NCBI RefSeq assembly: GCF_000196795.1
Contig: NC_014259.1
Location: forward strand, 806,001 to 870,000
Direction of reading: 5' to 3'
Length of the DNA stretch: 64,000 bases
DNA from: Acinetobacter oleivorans DR1
GTDB lineage: Bacteria > Pseudomonadota > Gammaproteobacteria > Pseudomonadales > Moraxellaceae
A program made the translations under genes and the position numbers. The notes under the pieces are model-generated. The model saw only the letters and a list, made by a program, of their open reading frames with translations, searched no databases and was not told the DNA's origin. Shown piece by piece: positions 41,596 through 54,700 of this stretch; position 1 is the first letter of the stretch, and each line of letters starts with the position of its first letter.

Positions 41596-43428
41596 TTAGA
41601 AGCCAGTTTTTACAGCTTCAAGTAAAGCTGCTTGACGTTCTTTTAATGCTTTTGGTAAGCGCTCACCAAGTTTATTGAATAACTCAGTGTGGCTTTCAAT
41701 TTCAGTAACCCACTGATCTTTATCTTGAGCTGTGATAAGGTCAAATTCTTCTTTAGAGAATTCAGTACCTTCCCAGTTCAAGTCATCGTAAGTTGGAACA
41801 AGGCCAATTGGTGTTTCAACAGCGTTTGCACGACCTTCACAACGGTCAATGATCCACTCAAGAACACGCATGTTTTGACCGAAACCAGGCCATACGAAGT
41901 TGCCTTCAGCATCACGACGGAACCAGTTTACATTGAAGATTTTTGGTAATTTATTACCTGCAGCTTCAGCTTTTGTACTTACTTCTTGACCAAGGCTTAA
42001 CCAGTGATCGAAGTAGTCAGCCATGTTGTAGCCAGCAAATGGAAGCATCGCGAATGGGTCACGACGAACGATACCTTGTTGACCAACAGCAGCAGCAGTA
42101 GTTTCAGAACCCATAGTTGCAGCTTTATAAACGCCATCAACCCAATCAAAAGCTTCAGAAACTAAAGGAACCGTATCTGCACGGCGACCACCGAAGATAA
42201 ATGCAGAAATCGGAACACCTGCTGGATTTTCCCAGTCAGCATCGATAGAAGGGCATTGACCAGCAGCAACAGTGAAGCGCGCATTTGGATGAGCAGCCTT
42301 TTCACCATTTACGTGAGGTTGACCTTTCCAGTTAGTTAAGTTAGTTGGAATTTCTTTAGAAAGACCTTCCCACCATACTTGACCGTCGTTAGTTACCGCA
42401 ACGTTTGTATAGATAACATCTTTGTGAAGAGTTGCCATACAGTTAGGGTTAGTCTTGGTATTTGTACCAGGAGCAACACCAAAGAAACCAGCTTCTGGAT
42501 TGATTGCGTATAGACGACCGTCTTCACCTGGTTTGATCCAAGCAATATCGTCACCTACAGTCTCAATTTTCCAGCCTTCATAGCCTGCTGGTGGAATTAA
42601 CATTGCGAAGTTTGTTTTACCACATGCAGATGGGAATGCTGCAGCGATATAGTGCTTTTCACCTTGTGGGTTAGTCACACCAAGAATAAGCATATGTTCA
42701 GCTAACCAACCTTGTTCGCGACCCATAACAGAAGCGATACGAAGTGCTAAACATTTTTTACCAAGTAATGCGTTACCGCCATAACCAGAACCGTAAGACC
42801 AGATTTCACGAGTTTCTGGGTAATGAACGATGTATTTTTCAGGGTTACAAGGCCATGCAACGTCTTTTTGCCCTTCAGCAAGTGGAGCACCTACGGTATG
42901 AATACAAGGAATAAATTCGCCGTCTGTACCTAATACGTCATAAACTGCTTTACCCATACGTGCCATTTTACGCATGCTAACAGCAACGTAAGGAGAGTCA
43001 GTTAATTCAATACCGATATGAGCAATATGGCTTCCAAGTGGACCCATAGAGAAAGGCACAACGTACATTGTACGACCTTCCATTGATCCCTCGAACAAAC
43101 CATTTAACTTTTCACGCATAACAGCTGGTTCTTCCCAGTTGTTTGTCGCACCAGCATCTTCTTTCTTTTGAGAGCAAATGTAAGTACGATCTTCAACACG
43201 CGCAACATCAGATGGGTCAGAATTTGCAAGATAAGAACCAGGATGTTTTTCTTGGTTTAATTTCTGCATGGTGCCGTTAGCGATCATCAAGTCGATTAGA
43301 CGTTGATACTCTTCTTCGCTTCCGTCACACCATTCGATTTTTGCTGGTTTGGTTAAGTTTGCAATTTCTTCAACCCATGCGATAAGCTTAGGATGACGAA
43401 CGAATTCTGGTGCGTTCACTGTGGTCAT
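41596..43428 (-). CDS. pckG: Phosphoenolpyruvate carboxykinase (GTP)
   Basis: 610 residues, the length of the GTP-dependent class. Converts oxaloacetate and GTP to phosphoenolpyruvate in gluconeogenesis. The P-loop and hallmark AAFPSACGKTNFAML lies near residue 275, the class-specific FIFGGRRADTVPLV near 405, and the R-loop YVVPFSMGPLGS near 125. Acinetobacter lacks a complete Embden-Meyerhof glycolysis and grows on organic acids, so this enzyme is central there (established for the genus). A TGTAC-AAC-GTACA palindrome lies 21 bases upstream of the start. Confidence 0.97.
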   Translation of the reverse strand: MTTVNAPEFVRHPKLIAWVEEIANLTKPAKIEWCDGSEEEYQRLIDLMIANGTMQKLNQEKHPGSYLANSDPSDVARVEDRTYICSQKKEDAGATNNWEEPAVMREKLNGLFEGSMEGRTMYVVPFSMGPLGSHIAHIGIELTDSPYVAVSMRKMARMGKAVYDVLGTDGEFIPCIHTVGAPLAEGQKDVAWPCNPEKYIVHYPETREIWSYGSGYGGNALLGKKCLALRIASVMGREQGWLAEHMLILGVTNPQGEKHYIAAAFPSACGKTNFAMLIPPAGYEGWKIETVGDDIAWIKPGEDGRLYAINPEAGFFGVAPGTNTKTNPNCMATLHKDVIYTNVAVTNDGQVWWEGLSKEIPTNLTNWKGQPHVNGEKAAHPNARFTVAAGQCPSIDADWENPAGVPISAFIFGGRRADTVPLVSEAFDWVDGVYKAATMGSETTAAAVGQQGIVRRDPFAMLPFAGYNMADYFDHWLSLGQEVSTKAEAAGNKLPKIFNVNWFRRDAEGNFVWPGFGQNMRVLEWIIDRCEGRANAVETPIGLVPTYDDLNWEGTEFSKEEFDLITAQDKDQWVTEIESHTELFNKLGERLPKALKERQAALLEAVKTGF

Positions 43429-43816
43429 GGTGAGGCCTATTCAAAATATGTACAACGTACAAGTCATTCATTGAGGTACAATGAAAGATCAAATAAAAAA
43501 GTGGCTGTATTAAAGCACAAAATCATAAAAAAAATAAGACTAAAGAATAAGAAATAGATTTTTTGATTTTTTATTTTTTTAATTTAAATCATATATTTAT
43601 TGTTTTTTGGTGTATTTTATTCTTTACATTTTTATGTTGTATGTGTGTTATTTATATTATTTATTTTTTTTAAAATCAATAACTTGATGTTTAAATTTTT
43701 CTTGAGAATTATTATTGATTAAACAAATGATCATCATTCGAAATTTACATAAAGAGACTTTTATTAGGCGATTTTCTATACAAAATACAAGGTAAATCCT
43801 CTTTAAGATAATAAAA
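43429..43816. other. 388-bp AT-rich intergenic region upstream of pckG
   Basis: Divergent spacer between pckG and the lipid kinase gene, with long A/T tracts in the middle (43500-43690). It contains the palindrome at 43449-43461. No open frame is convincing. Confidence 0.55.
43449..43461. promoter_or_regulatory. Short palindrome upstream of pckG
   Basis: TGTAC-AAC-GTACA, perfect 5-bp arms with a 3-base centre, 21 bases before the pckG start codon. A further GGTACA half-like element follows at 43475-43480. Possible operator; no regulator can be named. Confidence 0.35.
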
Positions 43817-44755
43817 ATGCGGACTTTAAAACCTCTCTCTATCATCTATAACCAGAAGTCGGGTTTTCATGCCTCAAAACATGAAGATATGTATGAACAA
43901 TTAATGACTGTACTCACCGAATTTGGTTTTGAAATACAAGTTTTTGAATTATCGGAAGATGTTTCATTTGATGATTTAATGAATCAAGTGATTCATCGGC
44001 ATAGTCAAAACGCAAATTTAGGTGTTGTTGTAGCAGCGGGTGGGGACGGGACGTTAAATGCAGTAGCATCAAAACTTCGACACACCAATATCCCTATGGG
44101 AATTTTACCTTTGGGGACTTTTAACTACGTCGCTAAAGTTTTAGATATTCCTTTAGATTTGTTAGAGGCTGCTGAAGTCATTGCTACAGGTACACCGCGT
44201 TCTGTACATATTGCGACTATTAACGATCATATTTACTTAAATAATGCGAGCCTAGGCCTTTATCCATTGTTTATAAAAAAACGTGAGCTCTACAATAAAT
44301 ACTTAGGACGTTTACCGTTACATGCCTATACCTCAGCTTTAGATGTTTTATTAAGAGAAAATAAATCTTTGAAGCTCTCCGTCACAGTTGATGGAAAAAA
44401 ATATCCAGTCAAAACCCCACTAATTTTCTTTGGTAATAATCAACTGCAACTATGTGATATGAAATTAAGAATTGCTGATTGTGCTGCACAGGGAAGAGTC
44501 GCTGGAGTGGTCATTACAAAAAGTGATAGGCTTAGTTTATTAAATATGCTTTGGCAATGGATTCAGGGAAAGGTTGAAGAGACAAAAGATGTTTATAGTT
44601 TTTGTGCTGATCATGTCATTGTTGAATGTGCAAAAAAATCAAAACTTACTGTAGCTTTAGATGGTGAAATTTTAGAGATGAAAACACCACTAAATTTCAC
44701 TGTAGAAAAGAATGCTTTAAATATTATGGTGCCCAATGTTATTACATCTGTCTGA
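43817..44755 (+). CDS. YegS/DagK-type lipid kinase
   Basis: 312 residues with the diacylglycerol-kinase catalytic domain: SIIYNQKSGFH at the N-terminus, VVAAGGDGTLNAVASKL (GGDGT nucleotide motif) near residue 75, GILPLGTFNYVAK near 95, and ALDGEILEMKTPLNF near the C-terminus. Expected to phosphorylate diacylglycerol, phosphatidylglycerol or a related lipid at the membrane face. Its last 20 bases overlap the start of the next gene, so the two are co-translated. An integral DgkA is also encoded 14 kb away, so the roles probably differ. Confidence 0.88.
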   Translation: MRTLKPLSIIYNQKSGFHASKHEDMYEQLMTVLTEFGFEIQVFELSEDVSFDDLMNQVIHRHSQNANLGVVVAAGGDGTLNAVASKLRHTNIPMGILPLGTFNYVAKVLDIPLDLLEAAEVIATGTPRSVHIATINDHIYLNNASLGLYPLFIKKRELYNKYLGRLPLHAYTSALDVLLRENKSLKLSVTVDGKKYPVKTPLIFFGNNQLQLCDMKLRIADCAAQGRVAGVVITKSDRLSLLNMLWQWIQGKVEETKDVYSFCADHVIVECAKKSKLTVALDGEILEMKTPLNFTVEKNALNIMVPNVITSV

Positions 44756-45494
44756 TTTGCATTTTGGAACAGAAATTGAGGCCTGTTTAGATGCAATTCG
44801 GCTTTTTTGTACCGAACATAGACCTGAAGTTATTGTTGTGAGTGGAGATATCACTCAGCGAGCCAGATATCAACAGTTTTATAATTGTCGTCAGTTTTTA
44901 GATAGTCTTAATATTCCTTATCTTGTTGTGCCTGGTAATCACGATATTCCGTTGTACCATATCTGGAACCGTTTTTTCTCACCATTTACTCGCTATCAAT
45001 ATTTTTTTGGCCAGCTTGAACCAACTTTAGAAACTGAACATTTCTATATTGTTGGCGTAAACAGTATACGCCGCCGTTATCATACGCGTGGACATATTTC
45101 GATTGAGCAAATTCAAACTACATATGAGCGATTACAGCAGGGGCCAGAGAATAAAATCAAATTAGTTGTTTTTCATCAGCCTTTTTATACCCCGCCTGAT
45201 GATGAGCATGGTATTAAAGATTGTCCCGTATTAGGGAAAATGGCTCTCGAAAAATGGAGTAAGACAGGGCTATTTGGTATGTTACATGGGCATCTTCATA
45301 AAACAGCCGTATATGATTTAACGCAAATTTATCAATTAGGAATAGATCACCCTATTTATGATATTCATGCAGGAACAGCGACATCTAGCCGCTTGCATTA
45401 TCATGTTCCGAATAGTTTTAATGTCATTTCAAATGAAGGAAGAATTAATCATTATTGGTTTAATTATGATTTAAAGATTTTTCAATTAATTTAA
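44736..45494 (+). CDS. Calcineurin-like metallophosphoesterase
   Basis: 252 residues. All five blocks of the metallophosphoesterase fold are present: LSDLHFG (D-x-H) at residues 5-11, VVSGDITQRA (GD) near 36, VPGNHDIP (GNHD) near 67, VVFHQPF (H) near 147 and LHGHLHK (GHxH) near 187. The CpdA/Icc-like arrangement would fit a cyclic nucleotide or a phospholipid head-group substrate. The 20-base overlap with the lipid kinase gene suggests it acts on a product of that kinase or in the same pathway; this is inference. Confidence 0.88.
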   Translation: MLLHLSDLHFGTEIEACLDAIRLFCTEHRPEVIVVSGDITQRARYQQFYNCRQFLDSLNIPYLVVPGNHDIPLYHIWNRFFSPFTRYQYFFGQLEPTLETEHFYIVGVNSIRRRYHTRGHISIEQIQTTYERLQQGPENKIKLVVFHQPFYTPPDDEHGIKDCPVLGKMALEKWSKTGLFGMLHGHLHKTAVYDLTQIYQLGIDHPIYDIHAGTATSSRLHYHVPNSFNVISNEGRINHYWFNYDLKIFQLI

Positions 45495-45795
45495 TTTATA
45501 AAAATTCTATAAGACATTTAACTTAAGAGTAGATTGATAAAATTTTATCCATTACAATGCCTAAGCTTTAAATTCTATATATGGGGAATAGGAAAACATT
45601 TTAAATGTTTTATCATTTTAAAAATAATATTAATGGATACATAAAAATTTTTAACTATATAAAAAGCCATGTTTTTAACTAGCTATAATAAGGGTTTTAG
45701 TCTTTTGTGAAATTTAATAATATTTTATAAATGAGTATCTATTGACTTAATATTTTAGAAAAACTTAATAATATTTAAAATTTCATGGTGGATAA
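45495..45795. other. 301-bp AT-rich intergenic region upstream of the BLP1-like gene
   Basis: No open frame. A TTGACT box at 45742-45747 is followed by AT-rich DNA with TAATAT at 45769-45774, which could be a promoter for the adhesin with a poor spacer. The composition resembles the region upstream of the other adhesin, though I see no long inverted repeat here. Confidence 0.5.
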
Positions 45796-48700
45796 ATGGT
45801 ACAAGTATCATTAATGGCAAATAATGCTTCAAAAAATAATACAGTTGATATTGATGTAGGCCAGACAAAAACTATTGTAGTAGATCCTAAAGAAATCGCA
45901 AAAATCGATATAAGCCCAGAAAAAATTGCCTCAATAACAAGAGAGGGAAATAATGCAATTATTCATCTAAAAGATGGAACTGAAATTATTTTAGAAAACT
46001 ATTTTATTAGCGAAAACCCGCAAATTCTTTTAAATGAAGGGCAGAGTTACTGGACTGCCAGTTTAGGTGAAGATGCTACTGGACAGACTACTGTTAATTA
46101 TTTAGAAGTAAAAGATGCACCAAAACTTATAGACTCTTCATCTTCTAACCCTCTCTGGACTGGGGTGGTCAGTGCTTTAGCGGGCGCAGGAACAATTGCT
46201 TTACTGTCACGGAAAGATCCTAAAGACACGACCCCTCCTGAGCCAGGTAATTTGATTCTCAAAAATCTTTTAGACTCAGGCACCTCAACAACCGACCAGA
46301 TCACTCAAGATAAAAACTTCAATTTAAAGATTGAGGGGCAAGAAAGTGGCAGCAGGGTAACGTATTTGGTCTCTACCGATGATGGTAAGACGTGGCAAGA
46401 AACAACAGTAACTCAAAAAGATTTAGTAGATGGAAGTTATCTTTACAAAGCTGTAGTAACAGACCGAGCTGGAAATACATCGGAAACTACTATACAAAAA
46501 GTGGTTGTGGATACAACAGTACCGAAAGCAGGTGAACTGACTTTATCTGATTTGAGCGATACAGGTATTTCAGCAACTGATCAAATTACACAAGATAAAA
46601 ACTTCACTTTAAAGATTGAGGGACAGGAAAGTGGAAGTCGAGTAACGTATTTTGTCTCTACCGATGATGGTAAGACTTGGCAAGAAACAACAGTAACTCA
46701 AAAAGATTTAGTGGATGGAAGTTATCTTTACAAAGCTGTAGTAACAGATCGAGCTGGAAATGCATCGGAAACTGCTATACAAAAAGTGGTTGTGGATACA
46801 ACAGCGCCGCAAGCAGGTGAACTGACTTTATCTGATTTAAGTGATACAGGTGTTTCGGCAACTGATCAGATTACGCAAGATAAAAACTTCAATTTAAAGC
46901 TTGAAGGACAGGAAAGTGGCAGCCAAGTAACGTATTTAGTTTCTATCGATAATGGTAAAACTTGGCAGGAAACAACGGTTACTCAAAAAGATTTGGCTGA
47001 TGGTGTTTATCAATTTAAAGCTGTAGTAACCGACGTTGCAGGCAACATATCTGAAACCAGTGTGCAAAAAGTGGTTGTGGATACAACAGCGCCGCAAGCA
47101 GGTGAATTGACTTTAGCTGCTTTGGCTGATACGGGCATTTCAGCAACTAATCAAATTACGCAAGATAAAACTTTTGATTTAAAGATTAGCGGACAAGAAG
47201 TAAATAGCCAAATCATTTACTGGATATCTAAAGATGAAGGAAAGACTTGGCAGGAAACAACGGTTACTCAAAAAGATTTGGCTGATGGTGTTTATCAATT
47301 TAAAGCTGTAGTAACCGACGTTGCAGGCAACATATCTGAAACCAGTGTGCAAAAAGTCGTTGTGGATACAACAGCGCCGCAAGCAGGTGAACTGACTTTA
47401 TCTGATTTGAGCGATACAGGTGTTTCAACAACAGATCAGATTACGCAAGATAAAACTTTTGATTTAAAGATTAACGGACAAGAAGTAAATAGCCAAATTA
47501 CTTACTGGATATCGAAAGATGATGGTAAGACGTGGCAGGAAACCACAGTAGCTCAAAAAGATTTAACCGATGGTGTTTACCAATATAAAGCTATAGTTAC
47601 AGACGTTGCAGGCAATACCTCAGAAACCGCTATACAAAAAGTCGTTGTCGATACAACAGCGCCGCAAGCAGGTGAATTAACTTTATCTGATTTGACTGAT
47701 ACGGGTATATCAGCAACGGATTGGATTACGCAAGATAATAATTTTACTTTGAAGCTAACTCAACCAATTGTGATCGGCGAACAAGCTGCTTTACTAGACC
47801 ACTATGAAATTTCGAAAGATGAAGGAAAAACTTGGAAGGAAACAACAGCTGAACAAAAAGATTTAGCTGATGGTATTTATCTCTATAAAGCCGTAGTAAC
47901 GGATCTTGCAGGCAATACCTCAGAAACCGCTGGACAAAAAGTGATTGTAGATAATTCCTTAAATGTTGAAGCAATTGCAGTAACTGTAAAGCCGATTACT
48001 GAAGACAATACAATAAGTCTAGTTGAAAAAGATCAAGTTATTTCTATAAGACTGGACGTAGATAATCTACCAACAGATTTAAATAGCTCACTGACTTCAA
48101 TAAATACGATATTAAATGATGTTATTTATAACTTTCATTTTGATGAGCTAACCCAAGAATGGGTTGCTGAAATTCCAGCAGAGTTCTTGTGGTCAGAAGA
48201 ATCGCAAACTAATATATCAATTGATATTAGCCTTACTGATCAAGCTGGCAATACAGCGATTATTAAACAGATTCAAAATTATAATGTAGATCATACTCCG
48301 AATTCGCCAACTCTAGATTCACTAACTTTCAACAATATAGATGGAGCTATCATTTCAGGTAGTGGTTATAAAGGAAGCAAGATTGATATCTACAATAAAA
48401 ATGGTGATTGGCTTGCAAGTACAATAACTAATGATGAGGGTAAATTTACTCTACAAGACCTTTCAATTAGTTCAAATGAAGAAGTTTATGCAGTTGCTAC
48501 TTATAATGGATACAGCAGCGAAAATTCATCAATTGGACTAGTTACTGAAGTTCCAGCTCTTAGTATTTTACGAATTAGTCCAGAAGGTGTGATCACTGGT
48601 TATGCGACTGAAGGTAGTCATTTTATTGTAAAAGATCAGAATGGAAATATTCTACAAGAGTTTAACTCTATTGCATTTGAGGGCTCAGGTATTACGCCTT

Positions 48701-51700
48701 TTAGTGTAATGGAATTAGGTGAAGTTAGACCATTTACTTTGTCCCTCGATCAGCCTTTGGAAGAAGGCACTCAAATTATTATCTCTACAGATAAAGATAA
48801 TGTTTCAGGCCATCCACAATATATTACCGCAGACTATACGCCCGCAGTATTTTTAGAAACTCCACAATTTGATATCAGTGGCGAAACTTTATCAGTACAT
48901 GTCAATGAACCTAACAGCCTTATTCTTGTGTTTTCCGGAACAGGAAATCTAATCGCTAACGGTGTTACAGATGAACAAGGCTTTGCAAGTTTACCTGTGT
49001 TCCAATTTTTAAAAGAAGGTGAGTCGGTTACCGTACAAGTAGTAGATAAAAATCAAAATACGAGTGAAGTCCTAATCGAAGTTCCAAACTTTGCTTATAT
49101 TCCACATGTTGAACGTATTACACAAGAAGGCTTAATTTCTGGGTTTGCTGAAGATAATAGTACGGTAATTGTGCGTGATGCTGACGGTAATGAATTAGGA
49201 AAGGTTACATTAGGTGATGACAATAGTTGGAATGAATTTAGTCATTTTAGCTTGAGTGTAAACCGACCTTTAATTGATGGAGAGCAAATTTCCGTTCAAA
49301 TTATTGATAATAAAGGTCTAATAAGCCCTGAACAGAAGATTATTGTAGATCTGACTCCTCCACCTGTTCCAACAGATTTAAATTTCAACGATGCTGGTGA
49401 TTTAGTTTATGGTCATGCAGAACCTTTCTCTGAAATTTTGGTTAAAGATGGACAAGGAAACATTCTTAATAAATGGTTTTGGAATAACTGGACCGACGAG
49501 AGTGGAAGTTTCTCGATAGAATTAGGTATGTTTTTAACCAATGCTGAGACAGTTTATGTTACGGCTACAGATGTAAATGGAAATGTAAGTTTAGCTGCTC
49601 AGATACAGGCGCCTAACTATGCTTTTGCCCCCCATGTAGATAGCTTTACTTCGGACGGAGTGATAAGTGGGCAAGCTGAAAATAATAGTACTCTCATTGT
49701 TAAAGATGCCAAAGGTGAAATCTTAGCCGAAATTAAAGTCGGTGAAGATAACGGTTGGAATGGATCAAGTTATTTTAAACTCCAGCTTGACCGTCCTCTT
49801 GTTGATGGTGAGCAGTTGTTCTTATCAATTAAGGATGCTCGTGGACAAATAAGCACCGATACTGTAATTACCGCTGATACAGTTCCTCCCACACCAGCCA
49901 GTAATTTAGTTTTCTCAGAAGATGGTTCATATCTTACGGGTGTAGCAGAACTGAATACTACGATTCAGGTTTTTGATCATAATGGTCAGCTAGTGAATAT
50001 ATGGAATAATACCGTCAATTCGGACGGTACATTTACTGTTTTCTTAGGTAGCAATAATTTACATGGAGAGGCATTCACGGTCACTGTTAAAGACCAAGCC
50101 GGAAATGTGAGTGAAGCTGTTTCAATTAAAGCTCCACTTGATGATATTGCACCGGATCCAATTAAAAATATTTTACTTGATGCAAACGGTCAAAACTTTA
50201 CAGCACAAGCAGAAGCAAATAGTCAGATTGAAGTTTTTGATTCATTAGGTAATCAGACGGGTTGGGGTTCTACAGATAGTGCTGGTAATGTCTCAGGCTT
50301 TTTCAATCAAATCTATTTACATGGTGAAGAACTTACTTTTGTTGTCATAGATCGAGTTGGTAACCGTAGTATCGAATTTAAGCAAAATGCTTTAATTGAC
50401 ACCATTGCACCAAATCCGATTGCAAATATCATCTTCAATGAAGATGGCCAAAGCTTTACAGCTCAGGCAGAAGCTGGAAGCTCTATTGAAATATTAGATC
50501 AGGCTGGAAATAAGATTACTACTAGTTATACCGATAGCTTAGGTAATGTATTTGGTTATTTCCCGCAAGTTTACTTACATGGTGAGGAACTTACTTTTGT
50601 TGTAGTTGACCGAGCGGGTAACCGTAGTGCAGAGGTCAAGCAGAGTGCTTTGAATGACGATGCCGCGCCAAATCCGATTGAAAATATTGTATTAGATATC
50701 AATGGTCAGAACTTTACAGCTCACGCTGAAGCAAATAGCCAGATTGAAATTAAAAATACCAATGGTGACATTATTGGTTATGGATCAGCAGATAGCACAG
50801 GCAATGTTTCAGGATATTTGTATCAAGTACATTTACATGGTGAAGAGCTCACTTTTGTTGTAGTAGATCGAGCTGGTAACCGTAGTACAGAAGTTAAGCA
50901 AAATGCTTTAACTGATGATGTAGCACCAAATCCAATTGAAAATATTGTATTAGATCTCAATGGTCAAAACTTTACAGCACAAGCCGAAGCAAATACTCAA
51001 GTTGAAGTTAAAAATGCTGCAGGTGAGATCATCGGTTCAGGTTATGTAGATGGCGCTGGTAATGTGTCAGGTTATTTATATCAAGTCTATTTACATGGAG
51101 AAGAACTCACTTTTGTTGTCGTTGACCGAGCTGGTAACCGTAGTACAGAAGTTAAGCAAAACGCTTTAACTGATGATATTGCACCAAATCCAATTGAAAA
51201 TATTTTACTTGATGCGAACGGACAGAACTTTACAGCTCAGGCAGAAGCAAACACTCAAATTGAAGTCAAAAATGCTGCTGGTGAAGTCATAGGTTCTGGT
51301 TCAACCGATAGCATGGGTAATGCTTCTGGTTACTTATATCAGGTTCATTTACATGGAGAAGAACTCACTTTTGTTGTAGTTGACAAAGCGGGGAACTGCA
51401 GTGCAGAGGTCAAGCAGAATGCCTTGATTGATGACATTGCCCCGAACGCGATTGAAAACATCATTTTCAATGAAAATGGTCAGAACTTTACAGCGCAAGC
51501 AGAAGTAAATACTCAAGTTGAAGTTAAAAATGCTGCAGGTGAGCTTGTAGGTTCTGGTTATGTAGATAGTGCTGGTAATGTCTCAGGATACTTGAATCAA
51601 GTTTATTTAAAAGGTGAGGAGCTCACTTTTGTTGTGATTGATCAAGCTGGTAATCGTAGCGTTGAAGTAAAACAAGCAGCCTTTCTTGATAATACGGCAC

Positions 51701-54700
51701 CAGAAAATGCGACTAATTTAGTATTTAGCGAAGATGGTTCATATCTAACTGGTATGGCTGAGCCAAATGCTACGATTCAAATATTTGATCATAATGGTCA
51801 ATTGGTAAATCAGTGGAATAATAATGTTAATTGGGATGGAACATTTAACATTTCTTTAGACAGTAACTACTTGCATGGCGAAGAGTTTAAAGTGGTTGTA
51901 GTAGATCGAGCAGGTAATATGAGTGGTGGGGTTACTGTAAAAGCACCGCTTGATGATATTGCTCCTGTGGCTGCAAGTAATCTCATGTTTAGTGAAGATG
52001 GTTCCTCCCTTTCTGGTGTAGCTGAGCCAAATACCTTCATCCAGATTTTTGATCAAAATGGTCAGCAGATGAATACGTGGAATCAGAGTGTAAATGCTGA
52101 TGGTACATTCACTATTTTTTTCGGTACTTACAATTTACATGGTGAAGAGTTCATAGTCACCGTTAAAGATCGAGCTGGAAATGTGAGTGAAGCTGTTTCA
52201 GTTAAGGCTCCATTTGATGATATTGCGCCTAATCCGATTAAAAATATTGTACTTGATGCGAACGGTCAAAATTTTACAGCACAAGCGGAAGCAAACAGTC
52301 AGATCGAAGTTTTTGACTCATTTGGTAACCAGATAGGTTGGGGCTCTACCGATAGCACTGGTAATGTGACGGGTTACTTCTACCAAGTTTATTTACATGG
52401 AGAGGAATTAACTTTCGTTGTCATAGATCGAATGGGTAACCGCAGTGTCGAACTTAAGTTAAATGCTTTGGTGGATACCATTGCGCCAGATCCAATTGAA
52501 AACATCATCTTTGACGAAAATGGGCAAAATTTTACGGCACAAGCAGAAGCCAATAGTTTTATTGGTGTCAAAAATGCTGCTGGTGAGTTTGTCGGTTATG
52601 GTTATGTCGATAGCACTGGTAATGTGTCAGGTTACTTGAATCAAGTTTATTTAAAAGGTGAGGAACTCACTTTTATTGTTATAGATAAAGCAGGTAATCA
52701 AAGTATTGAATTTAAGCAAAATGCTTTAACTGATGATATTGCACCGAATCCAATCGAAAATATTATATTTGATATCAATGGACAGAACTTTACAGCGCAA
52801 GCGGAAGCAGATAGTCGAATCGAAGTTAAAAATGCTGTTGGTGAGGTGGTAGGATCTGGTTCAACCGATAACATGGGTAATGTTTCTGGTTACTTCTATC
52901 AAGTGTATTTACATGGAGAGGAGCTTACTTTTGTTGTAGTTGATCGAGCTGGTAACCGCAGTACAGAGGTCAAGCAGAATGCCTTAATTGATGATATCTC
53001 GCCAAATCCGATTGAAAATATTGTGCTCGACTCAAACGGTCAAAACTTTACGGCGCAAGCAGAAGTAAATACTCGGATTGAAGTCAAAAATGCTGCGGGT
53101 GAGGTGATAGGTTCTGGTTATGTAGATGGTGCGGGTAATGTGTCAGGTTATTTTAATCAAGTCTATTTACATGGAGAGGAATTAACTTTCATCGTTGTAG
53201 ATATAGCAGGTAACCGAAGTATTGAGGTTAAACAAAATGCTTTAATTGATAATGTTGCACCGCCAACTGCTTCAAATATTACGTTAACGTCAGACGGATT
53301 GCTTTTTGGTGAGGCTGAGCCAAATGCAACGATTGAAATTATTGATCAATATGGTGCAGTTATCACAACAACTGATGTTGGATATGGTGGGGTCTTTAAT
53401 CAATGGATCAATTTGAGTCAATACCAGACACAAAATTTAAGTATCGTTGTCAAAGATAAAGCTGGTAACCGCAGTGAAGTTGTTCACGAAATAGTACCCT
53501 TATTTACCAACTCACCAATTGCTGCAACAGAGCTAAAATTGGATGTAAATGGCCATATTCTTACAGGTAAGGCGACAGCAGGAATGACGATTGTTGTCAC
53601 ATCTACTGATGGTCAGATCATTAATGGAGAATGGAGCAGTATAGTTAATGAAGATGGTAGTTTTGCTATTAAGTTAAATAGCTATTATCTACATGGACAG
53701 ACGTTACTAATTCGAGTTTATGACCAGAATACATATCAATACAGCCCAATCACTGAACTTATTGCGCCATTAGACAATATTGCTCCAGTGATTAATGAGG
53801 TAGCGATTAGTAACGACGGTCATGAGATAACTGGACATGCTGATTCAAAAGTAATTATTAAAGTAATAGATGCGGATGGAGATTTACGAGCAGAATTTCA
53901 AATGGAGGAAGCTGGATATTTCAATGTTGGTATGTATCCACCTGTATTACGTGGAGAGCAATTATTTATCACGGCAACGGATTTAGCTAAAAATATAAGT
54001 ACGCCATTTAATTTTACTTTTACTGCAGATACTAATGCACCACCATCAGCAGATCATGTTGTTTTATCTGAAAATGGTTTCTTTATTGAGGGAACTGCTA
54101 CACCAAATAGTGAGATGCATATTTTTGATGTGTATAGTAATTATATTGGCGGTGGTTCTGTAGATGAAACTGGATATTTTAATATCCAGTTATACTCACC
54201 TCAGGTGAATGGACAAACTTTACGTGTTGTTGTGGAACATAATGGGTATCAAAGCGCTTACACCGAAATTAAGGCACCCATAGACATCGTTGCGCCAAAT
54301 GCAGCAACACAACTTGTATTGGAAGAAGGAAATATACTTTCTGGGGAGGCTGAAGCATATTCAACTGTTAATATTTTCGATGCTAATAATAATTTAGTTG
54401 GTCAGACTACTGTGGGAAGTAGTGGTACTTTCTGGGTGCAATTATGGTCACAATATTGGCATGGTGAAACATTGACAGTAAAAGTGGTTGATGCCAATCA
54501 AAATATAAGTGTGGGCTCAACGATTGTTGCTACGAATGATACAACAGTACCGAATGTAGCCACACAACTTGCCATAAATGGATTGGGAGAGCTCACGGGA
54601 CATGCAGAAAGTAGAGCTATCCTTGAAGTTATATATCATTTTGCTGATCAAGAATCTTCTGTAACTTCTGTAATAAGTACGACGGTTATGGTTGATGGAA

